Notes under the pieces: generated by a model
Told to the model about the DNA's origin: nothing
What the model saw: only the letters and a program-made list of their open reading frames with translations
Database searches by the model: none
Translations under genes and position numbers: made by a program
From: Cavia porcellus
Taxonomy: Eukaryota > Chordata > Mammalia > Rodentia > Caviidae
Assembly: GCF_034190915.1 (NCBI RefSeq)
Contig: NW_026947493.1
Location: forward strand, 43,828,501 to 43,892,500
Direction of reading: 5' to 3'
Length of the DNA stretch: 64,000 bases
Shown: piece after piece, positions 27,165 through 39,539 of the stretch
How positions within the stretch are numbered: the first letter of the stretch is position 1
How the letters are laid out: each line of letters begins with the position of its first letter

Positions 27165-27525
27165 ACATATAAAGATCAAGGTGATGTGTACATATACACA
27201 AGTATTATTCAGCTAAAAAGAAGAATGAAATCCTGTCTCTTGCAAAAAATGGAAGGATCCAAAGCACATAATGTTGAGTAAAATAAGCCAGACATAGAAA
27301 ACAACAATTCATACTTTCTCATGTGGATATTAAAAAAGGTGACCTGATGTAAAGTGATGATTACTACAGGAGAAGGGGAGAGGAGGAGACATAAAAGGCT
27401 GGATGAATCAGAGCACATTGTGTGTGTCTTGAAATAATGTATTGAACTCCATTCATATGCACAGTGAGTCTGTTAGCTAAAAACTTAAAAAACTGAGTAA
27501 GAATAAAACAATTTAAAAAAGGAAT
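27165..27525 (+). mobile_element. 5'-truncated L1 3' end
   Basis: TATTATTCAGCTAAAAAGAA, then GGAAGGATCCAAAGCACATA and GTAAAATAAGCCAGACATAG, are the sense-strand end of L1 ORF2 and the start of its 3' UTR. It is inserted in the HAL1-like element. Confidence 0.75.
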
Positions 27526-27967
27526 CCCAGGAAAACAGCAAAATAATGGAAAGACAGAAGACCAGAGGGTATAAAAGCATACTAAGTTACTGGACTCTTT
27601 GGGAAAAAAAAGATGAAAATACTGACTAAATTTAGAGAGTGATGAAGGAAAACAAATCTAAATATAGATCTTAAGTTAGGAATTATTTAGAAGGAGAAAT
27701 AGAACACAAACTTCACAACCAATAGAAGTAACTTTGACCATCCAATTGGAAGTGGAAAAGAGAAAAAAGGAAGATAGAAAAACTAGAAAATAGAGAACAG
27801 GAATTAAGATAACAAATCTTAATGTATCAATAACTCAAAGAATGCTAATGAGTTAAATTCACTAGTGAAATGACTGATATTTTCATGTTAAAAAAAGAAA
27901 TAGCGCTACCAAAAATAAGGTGAAGCAAATAAATTGCTTCTCTGCTTTTACTATTGCAGCAGACATA

Positions 27968-28350
27968 GTGTTTAAATTTTCTAGGACTGCCATAACAGAT
28001 TGCCACAAACTAGGTAGATTAAAACAAAAATTTACTTACTTACAGTTCTTGGACTAGAAGTCTGTAATCAAGGCATCGGTAAGGTATCCCCATGAGTGTC
28101 CTGGGGAAGAAGGTTTCTTTGCCTTTTCCAAATTTCTAGTTTTTCTGGCGATTCTTGATTTGTAGATGAGTTAGTTTCTGTCTCCCTGAACGTTCCCCCC
28201 TCTTATTCTTTTTTTTTTTTTTTTAAGGACAACAGTATTGGATTTAGAGCCTACTCTCATCTATTTACTTCATTTTAATTAATTATATCTGCAAACACCC
28301 TACTCCTAAATATGGTCACATATAGAAGTTCCAGGTGGACATGAATCCTG
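27968..28350 (-). mobile_element. MLT1-class MaLR LTR
   Basis: TTTTCTAGGACTGCCATAAC, then AGAAGTCTGTAATCAAGGC and ATATCTGCAAACACCCTACT, are the antisense order of MLT1. An internal T run lies at 28208-28224. Confidence 0.75.
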
Positions 28351-28784
28351 GAACACTATATCACTGCAGTGTTCTGAGGGATCTCCCTGCAAAGAAACTA
28401 GATCTTGCTAAGATACATCCTCTAATGCATTGTTTAGGTTGCAAGAAGCGGGGGCATCTCTAAGCTATCTGTGTAAAGATCAACTTTAAAAATTTAATAA
28501 TATAACTTTATTATTATTACCTATGAAAGTATCTGATAAAAATAAGACACTATTCATAGCGTCCAAGAATTAACCTATTGAATAATGTATGATGATTAGA
28601 AATAAAATTTTAAAAAATCTACTAGAAGTCTATAATTAAGAACTGAATTAGAGAAATATGTCACATTCATGAATATAATGACAGCATTGAAAGGATGTCA
28701 GTTCTTCCCAATTTATTTTGTTTAATTAAATTTTAACATTTACAACAGGATTTTGGGAAAAATTATAGGACTTTAAATATTTAA

Positions 28785-29003
28785 ATAGTTTTTTGAGATT
28801 TATTTTTAACAGACACATTAATTGTACATATTTACAGAGTACAATGTGATAATTAGGCACATGTATACTAATGTGCAATGGACAAATTAGGGTAATAAAT
28901 ATTTACATTTCCTTAAATATTTATCATTTCCTTGTGCTTGGATCCCACAAGTTCATCTCTTCTAGTTCTTTATAAAATCTATCTATCTATATATCTATAT
29001 CTA

Positions 29004-29049
<46 letters not shown>

Positions 29050-29185
29050 ATCTATATAAGTTGTTGTAAACTATAGTTAGTCTACTGTGCTGTAAAATGC
29101 TAGAAACTAATTCTCCCATCTAAATCTATTTAGGTACATATCTCCCAACCTCATTCTTCTCTATCCTTCCTAGCTTCTAATAATT
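28785..29185 (-). mobile_element. Old L1 3'-UTR with internal microsatellite
   Basis: CATTAATTGTACATATTTAC, GAGTACAATGTGATAATTAG and AGTCTACTGTGCTGTAAAAT are the antisense of an old L1 3' UTR. It is split by the TATC repeat. Confidence 0.7.
28975..29060 (+). repeat. (TATC)n microsatellite
   Basis: About 20 TATC units with TATATC interruptions. Confidence 0.95.
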
Positions 29186-29189
29186 ACTA

Positions 29190-29402
29190 TTTTTCTTTTG
29201 TGAGATCAAATTCCTGCACCCATGGGAGGATTGAACCCCGGGCTTTTGTTTTATCTTCATCTTCATTTTCATTTCATTTTTATCCCTTTTTAAATTTTTT
29301 ATTCTGAGACAGGGTCTCAGTAAGTTGCTAAGTTACTTAGGTTGGGCTTACAATCCTCTTGCTTGAGCTTTCCAGAGTATGGTATTTGCCTTTGTGCTTG
29401 GC
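29190..29402 (-). mobile_element. Composite B1-ID SINE
   Basis: The plus strand shows the ID half in reverse (GGAGGATTGAACCCCGGGC). The B1 half follows (GAGACAGGGTCTCAGTAAG), and the unit ends TTTGTGCTTGGC. Confidence 0.7.
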
Positions 29403-29439
29403 TTATTTCACTTAAGATAGTATCTGTCAAGAGAACTCT

Positions 29440-29720
29440 ACAATTTTTGAGGATGAATAAATACCTAAGAAAATCTTGGAAGAGCAAGAGGTGGGACTTA
29501 TCCTACCAGGCATTAAAACATGTTATATAGGTAAAATCATAGAAACATGACACTGAGTCAAGACAGAGTAGTAAGTCAAATGGACTAGAACAAATCGTAA
29601 TTTGATATAACCACATTGGGGAATATCACAGATCACTACAGAGATTATTGTTTAGTAAATGATATTGAGAACACCAGCTTATTATAGAAAGTAAAGTTAT
29701 CATATAAGTACACAAAAAGT
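29440..29720 (+). mobile_element. Old L1 ORF2 fragment
   Basis: AAGAGGTGGGACTTATCCTA, CATTAAAACATGTTATATAG and the run to GACTAGAACAAATCGTAA resemble the reverse-transcriptase downstream region of L1M ORF2. Broken frames. Confidence 0.45.
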
Positions 29721-30250
29721 AATATTTAAATGGTTTAATTAAATAATTATAAATAATATAAAACATGGTAAAAATTCAGAACCACAAGGTTTTAATTATT
29801 GTTAGGTACTTTCGCTAACCTCTCTCCTTTATTATCACCCTTCTTGATGAGCTTACAGGATGTGGGGATGATTACAGTAGAGGTATTCTTGAATGACTAA
29901 GGTTTATTGATAAAAATTAAAAGCAAGGTGAGGGGTATAAGAAGAAGGCTTTGTAAGTACTGTATATTTGACTATATATAAGGAGTGTATAGTAAATTAA
30001 GACAGTAAGATTTCTCTATGGGAGCTGAGAAAGGCATTTGGTCAAGGAGAGAAAGGAAAATGAGAGGGAAGAGAGAATAAAAATGATAAACTTCACGAGA
30101 TGAATTCTACCCCATATGTCTCCACTTTGAAGAATTACTTTAATGCAAATAGCTATAAAAATAAATAGGGAAATGGCTCATATACACAAAATTGGTAAGT
30201 AGCAGATAAGTGCTCCAATGATTTCAGTTTCTTAGTTCCATATACACAGT
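29720..30250. other. Intronic sequence, nothing recognised
   Basis: AT-rich, no feature identified. Confidence 0.4.
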
Positions 30251-30254
30251 TCCA

Positions 30255-30372
30255 CTTTTGATTTGGAGATGAAGTCTCATTAATTTGCCCAGGCTGGCCT
30301 CTAACTAATGATGTTTTTTGCTCAGCCCCGTATGTGACAGGAATTATAAGTATGCTCCGCTGCACCTGGCTT
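30255..30372 (-). mobile_element. B1 SINE, diverged
   Basis: GAGATGAAGTCTCATTAATT, GCCCAGGCTGGCCTC and GCTGCACCTGGCTTA are the antisense of B1. Confidence 0.7.
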
Positions 30373-30719
30373 AGTTTTCACATAGAATGAACAATTATAA
30401 ATACACACTGAATGAGAAAAAAGGTATCACTGAGGTACCACAGGGGCAGTCTAAATCAGCATTTGAAAGCAAATTTATACTACTCAACAATATCAGGCAG
30501 AAGGAATAAGGAAAAATTAACAGTGAGGCTATCACAAGAAGACAATGATATGGATTAAGCTTTGTGAAGGACACGTATCACATATTAGTGGTCTCACCAG
30601 CAATGTAACTTCATCTGCAGTCAACATCAAAAAAATGAAATTATATGCCTATATGTACTTACCTTTTAAGTTTTAAAGTATGTTGATTCACACATTGACT
30701 AACTGAAATACACACACAA

Positions 30720-30820
30720 AAAAATTTTTTTTAAACTTTTTATCAGTACCAGGGATCGAACTCACGACTGCCTGCTTCCAAGTCAGGTGCTTATGCCATT
30801 GAGCTAAACCCCCAGCCCCT
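30720..30820 (-). mobile_element. ID-type SINE
   Basis: The plus strand shows a T-rich tail, then GTACCAGGGATCGAACTCAC, then GAGCTAAACCCCCAGCCCC. AAAAAAT-type repeats flank it. Confidence 0.85.
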
Positions 30821-30829
30821 AAAAAATTT

Positions 30830-32035
30830 CTTTTATTGTTGGCCTCAGTATTTATATTACCCTAACAATTCAAAAAGAAATTAAAAAAGAAAACAGATGC
30901 AAATTAATGTTAAAGAAGTTCTGGCCTAAAATTACAAAATTAAGTGTGTACATGTATTTCAATTCCTTTATTTCCATTCCATCCTTTGAGTTTCATTCAT
31001 AGAGTATCTATACTTTTTATATCCTCCTCTCGTATGAAAGGAATCAATATCCTCTCACTCAAACCAAACCTATTCCTCCTGTACCAGCCATTCACATCTA
31101 GCTATCAACTGTTAAGACATCTTTATAAATTTCTCTGGAATATCAATATCATAAATTTCTCTTTCACTAAAGGTGCATTCTGCAATTCCATTTCTTCATC
31201 TCCGGTATCTGAGATTTTTAAATGCGTTGTCACACTTTTTTTTCCCTTGAGCTGGTGGTGTTTGCTTTTGTGGTTCTTATATCACAGTCACAGGCTTATT
31301 CAAACTAACATAAAAAGTGTAGTTTACCTTCTGCTTAATTGCAACTGGTTTAAAATGTGCATACAAATTTCAGTACTGAGACTTTATCACTGACAATTCC
31401 TTTAAGAATGTAACTGGATTTTTATTGCCTTCTGAATCAGGATGATTAGTCTTTATTTCCTATTCCAAGCTGTATTGAATATTGTCCAGATCAGAGTCAT
31501 CTTTTTGGATCATCAACTCCAGTTTATTGAACTCTGCCTCTATGTTGAATAGTTCATGTCATACTTTTAAATGCAGTATTTTGTTGAAATTTCATACCAA
31601 CCTTATATGATAGGTAATATAACCACAATTTTACCAAAAGAGCAATGAAAATAGAAGATAACATAAATCAAGCCATGTGCAATTATAAAAATAAATGTAA
31701 ATGGCTTACATTTTCTAATTGAAAGTTGAAGCTAATAAAAAAAGCAAAAAATATTTGTTGAATAATTCTATTCTAGACTTCACGTTGTACAATGAGGATC
31801 CAAATATGAAATAATCATAGACCTTGAGTTGAGTGACATATAGATTAGCCTAGAAGTCATAAAGATATTATTCTGAAAGCCTAGAGCGTTGAGTAATTAC
31901 CCTGCATGTATGCAGGAAGCTCTTAAAAAAACAATGCTCATTGGCCAAGAGAAGTCTCAATGAATAACTTTGAGTTAGAGGATAGCTTTAGGTAGTGAGA
32001 ATGAATCAATAATAGTGATCGTGAGACATATTATA
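30830..32035. other. Intronic sequence, nothing recognised
   Basis: It contains a T-rich open stretch of 149 codons (30944-31393), which I judge to be chance. No repeat was named. Confidence 0.4.
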
Positions 32036-32039
32036 ATTA

Positions 32040-32635
32040 TAGTCATCTTGGGGTATGGATATATATAGCACCTTCATCATTTTTACCCCCCCCCCCCGTG
32101 CCTCTCTGGTCCCCCCCATCCCCTTCCCATAGAGTCTACCTCCTATTTCTTAATATCTCACTTTTATTTTGCTCTTTAACTTATTTATGTTTTGGGTCAC
32201 TCACATTAGAGAAACAATTCCATTTTTAACTGTTTGTGCCTAATTTATTTCACTTACAATATAGTCTCAAGATCCATCTATTTTCTTATGTCAAATTTAT
32301 CCTTCTTTATGGTTGAGTAGTACTTCACTGTATACATACACCACATTTTCCTTACCCATGTGAGTTGTGTTGCCATAAATATGGATGTTACTGTAATATG
32401 ATGACTTCGGCTTTTTTAGGGAGAACAAGTATAGCTGAAATAAATGGACTCTGGTTTTAGTTTTTTGAGGAATCTGTATATTGATTTCTATAGCGGTTAA
32501 TACAAGCTTATCAGCAATTTCTACCAACAATCTAGAAGTATTCTTTTTTTCTCCATGACCTTGGTGGCCTTTGTTGTTTTTTGAGTCATTGGTAATATAC
32601 AGGTTCATTCTTGCAGAATATGGGTATTCTCCATA
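32040..32635 (-). mobile_element. 5'-truncated old L1
   Basis: The plus strand carries GTCTCAAGATCCATCTATTT and GGTTGAGTAGTACTTCACTG, the antisense of the L1 ORF2 end. A long C run lies at 32087-32098. Confidence 0.75.
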
Positions 32636-32930
32636 GCTGTGGTACCCAATCTTTTGTACACCAGCAGCTTGTTTGTTAATTTTTCCATAGACTTGGAAAC
32701 AATTTTGGAATGATTAAAGTGCCTTACATTTATTGCTTACTGTATTTCTATTATTATTAAATTATAATATATAATAAAACAACTATACAAGTCATCATAA
32801 CAGAATCAGTGTGATTCCTGAGCTTGTTTTCCTATAATTAGTCCTCTTTGGGAGTGGTGGGAGACAATGACAGCTGAAATGTGTGGCTTGTATTCAGTCT
32901 ACTCTGTAATTTCATTGTAGTTGCTGTAGT
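32636..32930 (+). mobile_element. DNA-transposon fossil, family not named
   Basis: GTACCCAATCTTTTGTACAC, TTATTGCTTACTGTATTTCT and AGCTTGTTTTCCTATAATTA follow the order of a common mammalian hAT-like non-autonomous element. The right terminus is not clear. Confidence 0.45.
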
Positions 32931-32944
32931 CTGATGTCTACAAC

Positions 32945-34262
32945 CAAAATGTTTTTAAAAATTTTTATTTTATTTTATTAATACATATGTGCTGTACATA
33001 CATTTTACAGTGATTTGGGGGAGTTAGTACATGTGCATAACACAGCTTCTTTTTAAAAAATTTCTCTTCTCTTCTCTCCTCTAAGTCTCCTTCCCCTCTT
33101 TTCATTCTTGTGGATGTTGTTAATCTTATGACATATAATGTCCACATTCACGAGGTCATCAGCACCTTGTAACTGACATATCCTCACTCTACCTATTTCC
33201 GTATCCTCTAACCTCCCTTTGGTCCCCTGGACCTCTTCCTACAGCAAGAGATGCATCCCTTTGTATGGTTCGATTCTTCCTTTTTCTCTTAGTTTTGTAC
33301 TTTGCCTTATGTAGACAAGAGATACCATATAGTATTCAAGTGCATGTGTTTGATTTATTGCACTCAATATTATACTTTCCAGGTGCATCTATTTTTCTAC
33401 AATGTCTTAAATTTGTCCTTCTTTACAGCTGAGTAGTATTCCATTATATATAGATACCACATTTTAAAAAATCCAGTCCTCTTTTGATGGGAATATTGGG
33501 TATTTCCAGGAGGCTTGAGGTATTAAGAATTATGCTGGTACAAATATCGGTACGCATATATCACTGTGGTATGATATCTTAAGCTCTTTGGGGAAGATAC
33601 CTAGAAAAGATAGCTGGTCATATAGAATTCCCAATTTTAGTTCTTTAAGAAATCTCTATATTGATTTCCATAATGATTGTACTAGTTTACATTTCCACCA
33701 ACAATATAGGAGGGTACCTTTTCACCACAGCCACTCCAGCACTTCTTATTTTTTGATTTCTTGATGATTGCCATTCTTTCTGTAGTAGGACAGAATCATA
33801 GAGTTGTTTTAACTTGCATTTCTCCAATGGCTAGTTATGTTCCATGTTTTTTCATTATTTGTTGGTCATTTGTACTTTCTCTGTGAAGTATTTGTTCATT
33901 TCACTTGTCCAATTCTTGACCGGATCTTTAATTTTAGTGGGTTTAATTTCTTGGAGTTCTTGGTATATTATAGATATTAGTACTCTTTCTGAGTTATAGC
34001 TGGCCAACATTTTTCTCATTCTAGGTTGTCTCTTCACTCTAATAAATTTATATTTTGCTGTACATAAGCTTTTAGTCTGATATAGTCCCATTTGCTAATT
34101 CTTGCTGAAATTTCTTATGCAATTGAGGTTCTGTGTAGAAAATCCTTTCCTATAATTGTGTCTTCAAATATCAAACAGAAATTTTCTGTAACAAATTTCT
34201 TTCTATCTAATTGTGTGCTGGTATGTGCTTTTTGGAGATCCCAAACTGACATAGCCATGAAG
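32945..34262 (-). mobile_element. 5'-truncated old L1
   Basis: A long antisense L1 run from the 3' UTR (32950-33330) into the ORF2 C-terminal region. Markers are GCTGAGTAGTATTCCATTAT near 33427 and GTGGTATGATATCTTAAGCT near 33566. Remnants such as the KPTKIKDPVKNWTSEMNKYF phrase on the minus strand (34091-33855) are typical of L1 ORF2 upstream of its C-terminus. Frames broken. Confidence 0.8.
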
Positions 34263-34680
34263 TTTTTAAAAATCAATTTTATTGATACATTTTAGATATA
34301 CATAATGATTACATTCTTCATAAGGAATTTGTACCTGCACATAGTATATATTTTGATTCTTTTTTTCTCCAATCACTCCCCTTCTTCAACACTTCTTCCC
34401 CTCCTTATTCATAAAAGCTTCTTTCTACTTTTTCTTCTATTCTCTTTTTTCACTTTTCTCTTCCTTTTCCCACTCCCTTCCTTGTTCTCTTTCCTCTTTG
34501 AACATTTTTCTTCCCACCTTTTATTGGGATATAATTTATATTCTACAAAGTATACTTTTAAAATGTAATCAGCGGTTTTTGTATTTTTAAAAAGCTCTGC
34601 AATCATAACCACTAATTTGAGACTATTCTCATTACTTTAAAAAGAAACCTTACCTTTCTATCAGTCAATTAAAATTTCTT
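34263..34680 (-). mobile_element. Old L1 3'-UTR pieces
   Basis: TTTTATTGGGATATAATTTA and AGCTCTGCAATCATAACCAC correspond to the antisense of L1M 3' UTRs. T/C-rich sequence lies between. Confidence 0.5.
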
Positions 34681-34799
34681 TTATTCAGCCTCTCAACCTT
34701 AAAGGATCTTAAGACATGGTTCTACTTTCATTTTAGATTGAGCTTGTCAAAATTCATAACGGTAAGGCAAGTATATAATTAGGAAGATAAATCAAGATA

Positions 34800-35275
34800 A
34801 TACAAACACAACAATCTAGGCCAGAGATGTTGGCAGCTGAAATTAGGGTAGTATTAGGAATGGTAGTGAGGGAATGCATTACAGAAATATTTGGAAGACA
34901 AACTGAAATTGGCGATTTGTTGACTATGTAGGGCAGTGAGGAGGGTGGTTGATGACATTCTACGTTTCTGGGTTGGCTTAGTTGGTAGGACTGTTGATAG
35001 AAATGTTGAATAGATGAGGAATATGGGCATGTAGGAGGAAATGAAAGATGATGAATTCCATCTTAGACATGTTGGATTTGAGGAGCTTGGGGAAGCCAAT
35101 AGCATTGCCAGAGAGTACTGAATGTGATTATGGTGCTCAAGGGAATATTAGGTTGGAGAAAAGGGTTTTGGGGTCTTTATCATTTTATGATAGTAAAGTC
35201 ATCCAAAATGGTTTCTGGTTGAGAACAGTAATACACCAAGCATCAGACTATCGGGTATTTGAAAGAGGCAGGAAG
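34800..35275 (+). repeat. Ancient interspersed repeat, left part
   Basis: GAATTCCATCTTAGACATGT and TGGATTTGAGGAGCTTGGGG belong to an old mammalian repeat. It continues at about 36405-36840 after two LTR insertions, and a similar unit is at 44610-45830. Family not named. Confidence 0.4.
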
Positions 35276-35635
35276 AGTATCTTAGTCACTTTCTCATCAC
35301 TGAGACATAACACCCAATGCTTGCAGTTTAAGGGAGGAGATTTATTTTGGGTTGGAGGTTTCACTTCATAATTGGCTGGCTCCAAGGCAGGGTATCATGG
35401 CACAGGGGCATGGCAGAAGAAAGCTGTTTATAGTATGGAAGGCAAGAAGTAGAGAACACGGAGAGGAGCTCAGGAGGGAAACTGGCCCTTCCAGTCATTT
35501 CCCCCAGTGACCTACTTCTTCCAACAAGGACCAAACTTCTAACAGCAAGTCAGCTACAATCCAATCACCTTTTAAAGGTCCATCAATGCACACATGAGGC
35601 TTTAGGGGGACATCTGGATATAAACTATAACAAAG
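35276..35635 (-). mobile_element. MaLR-class LTR
   Basis: GTATCTTAGTCACTTTCTC, GGAGGAGATTTATTTTGGG and ACCAAACTTCTAACAGCAAG are the antisense order of rodent MaLR LTRs. Confidence 0.65.
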
Positions 35636-35694
35636 AGTAAGTGGAACCTTTCATTCAGACCAAGAAGGAATTAACAGGAAAGTAGAAGGATCAT

Positions 35695-36400
35695 GTGTAT
35701 CAGCGTTTCATCACTGTGACAAAATACCTGAGAAAAACAATTTAAACCAGGTGTGGTGGTACATGCCTGTAATCTCAACACTAGGAGGCTGGGCCTGAGG
35801 CAGGAGTACCACAAATTTGATCCCTGCCTGGGCCATTTAAGAGACTTAGTGAAATCTTGTCCCCCCCCCCCCAAAAAAAAAACAAAAGAAAAAAGGCAGG
35901 GGATGTAGTTTAGTATGAAAGTCCTGGGTTCAATCCTGGTACCAAAAAAGAAAAAAAAAATTTTTTGAGGAGAAAAGGTTTATTTTCGTTGGCAATTTCA
36001 GAGGTTTCAGTCTGCAGTTATCTGGCTCGATTGCTTTTTATCCTGTGGTGAATATCACGATGGGAAGCATGTAGTTAAGAATGTAGTTCATCTCCTGGCA
36101 AATAGGAGGTCCAGAGAAAGAGAGTCCACAAAAAGGGTCCAGAGACATGATGCATTCCCTAAAGCCAACCCCCACTAACCGCTCCTTAAACTGTGTGTCA
36201 CTTCCTAAATTTCTGTTACCTCCCAATAACACAAAGTATGAATTTATCATTAGATTAATCTAGCAATGAAGTGAGAGCCCTCATAATCTAATTATCTTGC
36301 AAAAGCTGATCAGCTGGAAACCAAGCCTTTATGTAGCACATGGCTTTTTGGGGATGTTTTAGATCCAAATCATAATACCATAAAATGCTAGGTCTTGAGG
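35695..36400 (-). mobile_element. MaLR-class LTR interrupted by a SINE
   Basis: CATCACTGTGACAAAATACC before and GAGAAAAGGTTTATTTTCGT after the SINE at 35744-35960 are contiguous parts of one antisense LTR. It ends near GATCCAAATCATAATACC. Confidence 0.65.
35744..35960 (+). mobile_element. Composite B1-ID SINE
   Basis: CAGGTGTGGTGGTACATGCC (B1), an internal C run and A-rich linker, then GGGGATGTAGTTTAGTATG and GGGTTCAATCCTGGTACC (ID half). Confidence 0.85.
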
Positions 36401-36404
36401 CAAA

Positions 36405-36840
36405 TTTAGTCTGAGAGATTTACAGTTGACATTTCAATAAAAGGGTGTGGTATATATGTAAAATGAAGAAAGAAGTGTATTTAATTTTATAGTAACAAAG
36501 TATCTGGAAAATTGCTGTAGAAATATTGGGGGATGGTAGGGGCACAGACTAGATATGTGCACTGAAAAGAATGGATGGAAAGAACAGAAGAGGTGTTAGA
36601 GTAAATTGTGAGTATCCTTCGAGAAGCTTGATCCACAGGGGAGGAAAGATATAAAAGACAAAGGTGAGCTTGGGGGTAAGTTAGATGTATTATTATTATT
36701 ATTGACAGACATTTTTATAGAAGCAATATGGAAAAAAGCAAAGAAGAAGAAGACAGAGGTCCTGATAAAGGAAGTTTCTAGAAAGGATGTGAATGAGTGA
36801 ATAGACACCCAGGTGGAATCATAGGCCTTCAATCTTAGGT
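36405..36840 (+). repeat. Ancient interspersed repeat, right part
   Basis: Probable continuation of the 34800-35275 repeat, judged by order of motifs. Weakly supported. Confidence 0.3.
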
Positions 36841-37365
36841 GGGATTTTTGATTTTTTGTTTCTTTTTGGTGTTTTTGATTGCTGTCACATCAGTAAGAAA
36901 CTTTTAAGTGTGCTTTACTGATATATATTTGTAATTAATGTATCTATTTTTGGGCTAATATATTAAACATACAAAAGTTTAGGGAATGGCTAGAAATGAA
37001 TTACATAATGATTAAAATATTTAAAAATTTTATTAGTCATTTAGAAAGACGTAATCCTTTTAAGGATGAGATAGATGAAGTCTAAGTGCTTTAGTTATGT
37101 ACAGGTATTATTTTTTCTAAGTGAATTGAAGATGTAAATTATGATATAAAAGAATGCAAGCACACCAAATTCTTAGTTGATCTCCTAACTGGAATTTTTG
37201 TGCAAAAGTATATATACTGTAATCTGCACTTTCTAGATACTTGAGAATATTATTTATTTTTTATTATTTGTTTTTTCTTTCATTTATAGCTTTAAAATTT
37301 CTCATGCACAAGGTCCAAATGCCTTTACATTTTTAAAAAAATGATGTCCTTTTAAAATTTTCTTT
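36841..37365. other. Intronic sequence, nothing recognised
   Basis: AT-rich; no feature identified. Confidence 0.4.
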
Positions 37366-37370
37366 CTGGG

Positions 37371-37445
37371 GCCTAGGATGTAACCCAGAGATTAAAAAAA
37401 AATTGCCTAGCATGTGCAATGTCTTGGTCTGGACCTCAGCATGGA
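37371..37445 (+). mobile_element. Degenerate ID-type SINE
   Basis: GGGGCCTAGGATGTAACCCA and GCCTAGCATGTGCAATGTC are ID-like. The B box is lost. Confidence 0.5.
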
Positions 37446-37539
37446 TTTTTTTGTCTTTTTCACTTACATCTCTTACTGTTCAAGTTGTCCTCAAGCAATC
37501 TATATTATCAAGTGGAAAAAGTCATCAATATAGTTTACG

Positions 37540-37690
37540 AAGCCAGGTCAGGTGATACCTGCTTATAATCTAGCCTTCAAGAGTCCAAAGCAAGAGGATC
37601 ATCAGCCTGGTTTGCATAGTGAGTACAGGCCAGCCTGAGGTACATAGCAAGACCCTGTTTCAAAAAAGCAAAACCAAAAACAAGATAGTT
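37540..37690 (+). mobile_element. B1 SINE, diverged
   Basis: GCTTATAATCTAGCC, AGCAAGAGGATCATCAGCCT and GCAAGACCCTGTTTCAAAA. Confidence 0.7.
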
Positions 37691-37709
37691 TAAAAATATG
37701 TACATGTGT

Positions 37710-37750
37710 ACACACACAGACACACACACACAGACACACACATACACACT
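37710..37750 (+). repeat. (AC)n microsatellite
   Basis: ACAC runs interrupted by ACAGAC. Confidence 0.9.
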
Positions 37751-37759
37751 ATGCATATA

Positions 37760-38565
37760 CTACATACATATGGAGTTTATATGATTATACAAATATACAG
37801 TCATCAATAGGAGCTATTTTTGGGACATAAAACAATTATAATCATGTAACATTTTTTTCCATCACTTATATTGTATGTACCGCCTTCCACATTCATTTAA
37901 ATTCATCCTATTGTAATTGTAACATGATCTGGTCACCTGCCTATTGTTGGGAGTTAGGCTTATTTCTCTTCTGTTTTCTTTTTCTGCCATGATGCATAAA
38001 CTTACAGTACAGAAAGAGGGGACATTACAACTAATTTGACGTAAGTGCTGCAATAAGTATCAATGTACGCATATCCTTGCCATCTGAGAAAGAATAATTT
38101 TATAGGACACTGGATTGAAAAACAAATCCACATGTTTCAAATTTTTACATTTTAAAAGATTATATTTTTATTTTCACAGATCCTTTTGTCAGATTTCCCA
38201 CTAAAATTATGAGTACCATTTCTTCTTAAACCCTATAAGTAATCACCTACAAATATATCACCTTTTAATTTTTGTCAACTTGACAGTAAAAATTTAATTT
38301 GCTTTTCATATTATAAGTGTGTTGTATTCATTTTTATTTTAGACTGAACTCTTCTCTGAATTGTTTAATCGTGTTTTTAGCACATTTTGTTTTCTCTTGG
38401 GCTTTTTATCTTTTCCCTAGTCAAGAATAAAAGTGCCTTGTGTAGATTGTCATCTTCTTTTCATTTTACCCTTGGTACTATAATTTTTCTAATCAATTGT
38501 TTATAATAACTTCTACAATTTTGGATATTTAACTTTTCATGTCTTTTCGTTTTAAATGGCTGTTG
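37760..38565. other. Intronic sequence, nothing recognised
   Basis: AT-rich, no feature identified. Confidence 0.4.
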
Positions 38566-38570
38566 GGTTT

Positions 38571-39417
38571 TGTTGTAGTCAGGGGTTACAAAGAGAACAT
38601 TTATGTACAGCACATAGAATTTATAATACTATTTTATGATGGTTAAATACAAGAAACTGCAGAAAATCTGTCCAAAACACTAAAGACCTAGAAAATTCAG
38701 CCACAGGCCTGGATCCCACAATAACATCCTGCATGAGTCCAGCTGAAACCTTAGAGCCCATGACAGTGCCTCCCACATGTCCAACAGGAGGTCTAGAGCC
38801 TATGACAAGGACTCATGCAAGTCTGGTTTTTGGATCTGTCCTGGGAAGGCTCAAAGGTCAGTGGCAGAAACTAGAAAGTCTATGCTAGTGGGGTGTAGGA
38901 TCTGTGCCAGTAGGTTGAGGGTTCTACACGGGAGCCAAGAAATCACACTTAAAATAAGGATCAGGGCTCTTCTGAAAAGTACCACAACCATCCTCAACAA
39001 CAGTGAAGTCTTGAGCTCCTCCAGTGGTGAGAACAATCACGTAGATGTCAAGTACAGCATGACAAGCTTCTCCTGGAGATTAAACAGCAGACATCTTCCC
39101 CTCTGGAGACAGGAAGCAATGCTCAACGTAAGGACCAGCGCTCCTCCAAAGTGAACTATAGCCATTCTCAGCAACAAGTCCTGAGCTCCTCCGACAATAA
39201 TGACTGAATTTGTATAGGGAAGCTAGCCATGACAAGCATCTCTAGGAGAACCAATGGCTCCAAACTGAAGAACTTAGGAGAACCTACAATGCTTCATTCT
39301 TCTTCTCCATGTCTCCTTTTATGCTGGCAACTTTCCTCAGGAGGGCCATCTACACTCAGCATCATGCTGATTTAATTCTGCTGGTGTTAAGTTGATCACC
39401 AGTTTTTTTCCATAACG
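38571..39417. mobile_element. ~0.8 kb LTR, copy B
   Basis: 847 bp, same family as 5711-6483 and in the same orientation. It starts TGTTGTAGTCAGGGGTTAC and ends CCATAACG (CA changed to CG). Flanks are GGTTT (38566-38570) and AGTTT (39418-39422), a one-mismatch 5-bp duplication. Confidence 0.7.
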
Positions 39418-39539
39418 AGTTTTTTGTTTTGGTTGTGAAAGATTTCCCTATCATTAAAGGGGGGCATTTTCTAGATACTTCTTCTAGGAATTTATCAACT
39501 TATTTTTTTCAAGTCTTTAATCCTTCTATTTCTATCTTT

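Larger units (their letters stand above)
25780..27890 (+). mobile_element. HAL1-like/old L1 element, interrupted
   Basis: A diverged A-rich unit shows AATTTCTCCGCAGTGAAGGA, then GAACTCTCACTGAAAAGCGA and GTAAAATAAAGATGTTTTCT. These follow the order of HAL1/L1M ORF1 toward its 3' UTR (ACAACCAATAGAAGTAACTT near 27717). It is split by three SINEs (26541-26930) and by a younger L1 tail (about 27165-27525). No intact frame. Confidence 0.5.

Noticed and set aside
30944..31393. 149-codon plus-strand open stretch, the longest in the window
   Set aside because: T-rich low-complexity composition, no domain, no codon bias and no splice or promoter context; most likely chance.
38777..39154. 125-codon plus-strand open stretch
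   Set aside because: It lies inside LTR copy B and is not conserved as an open frame in copies A and C.
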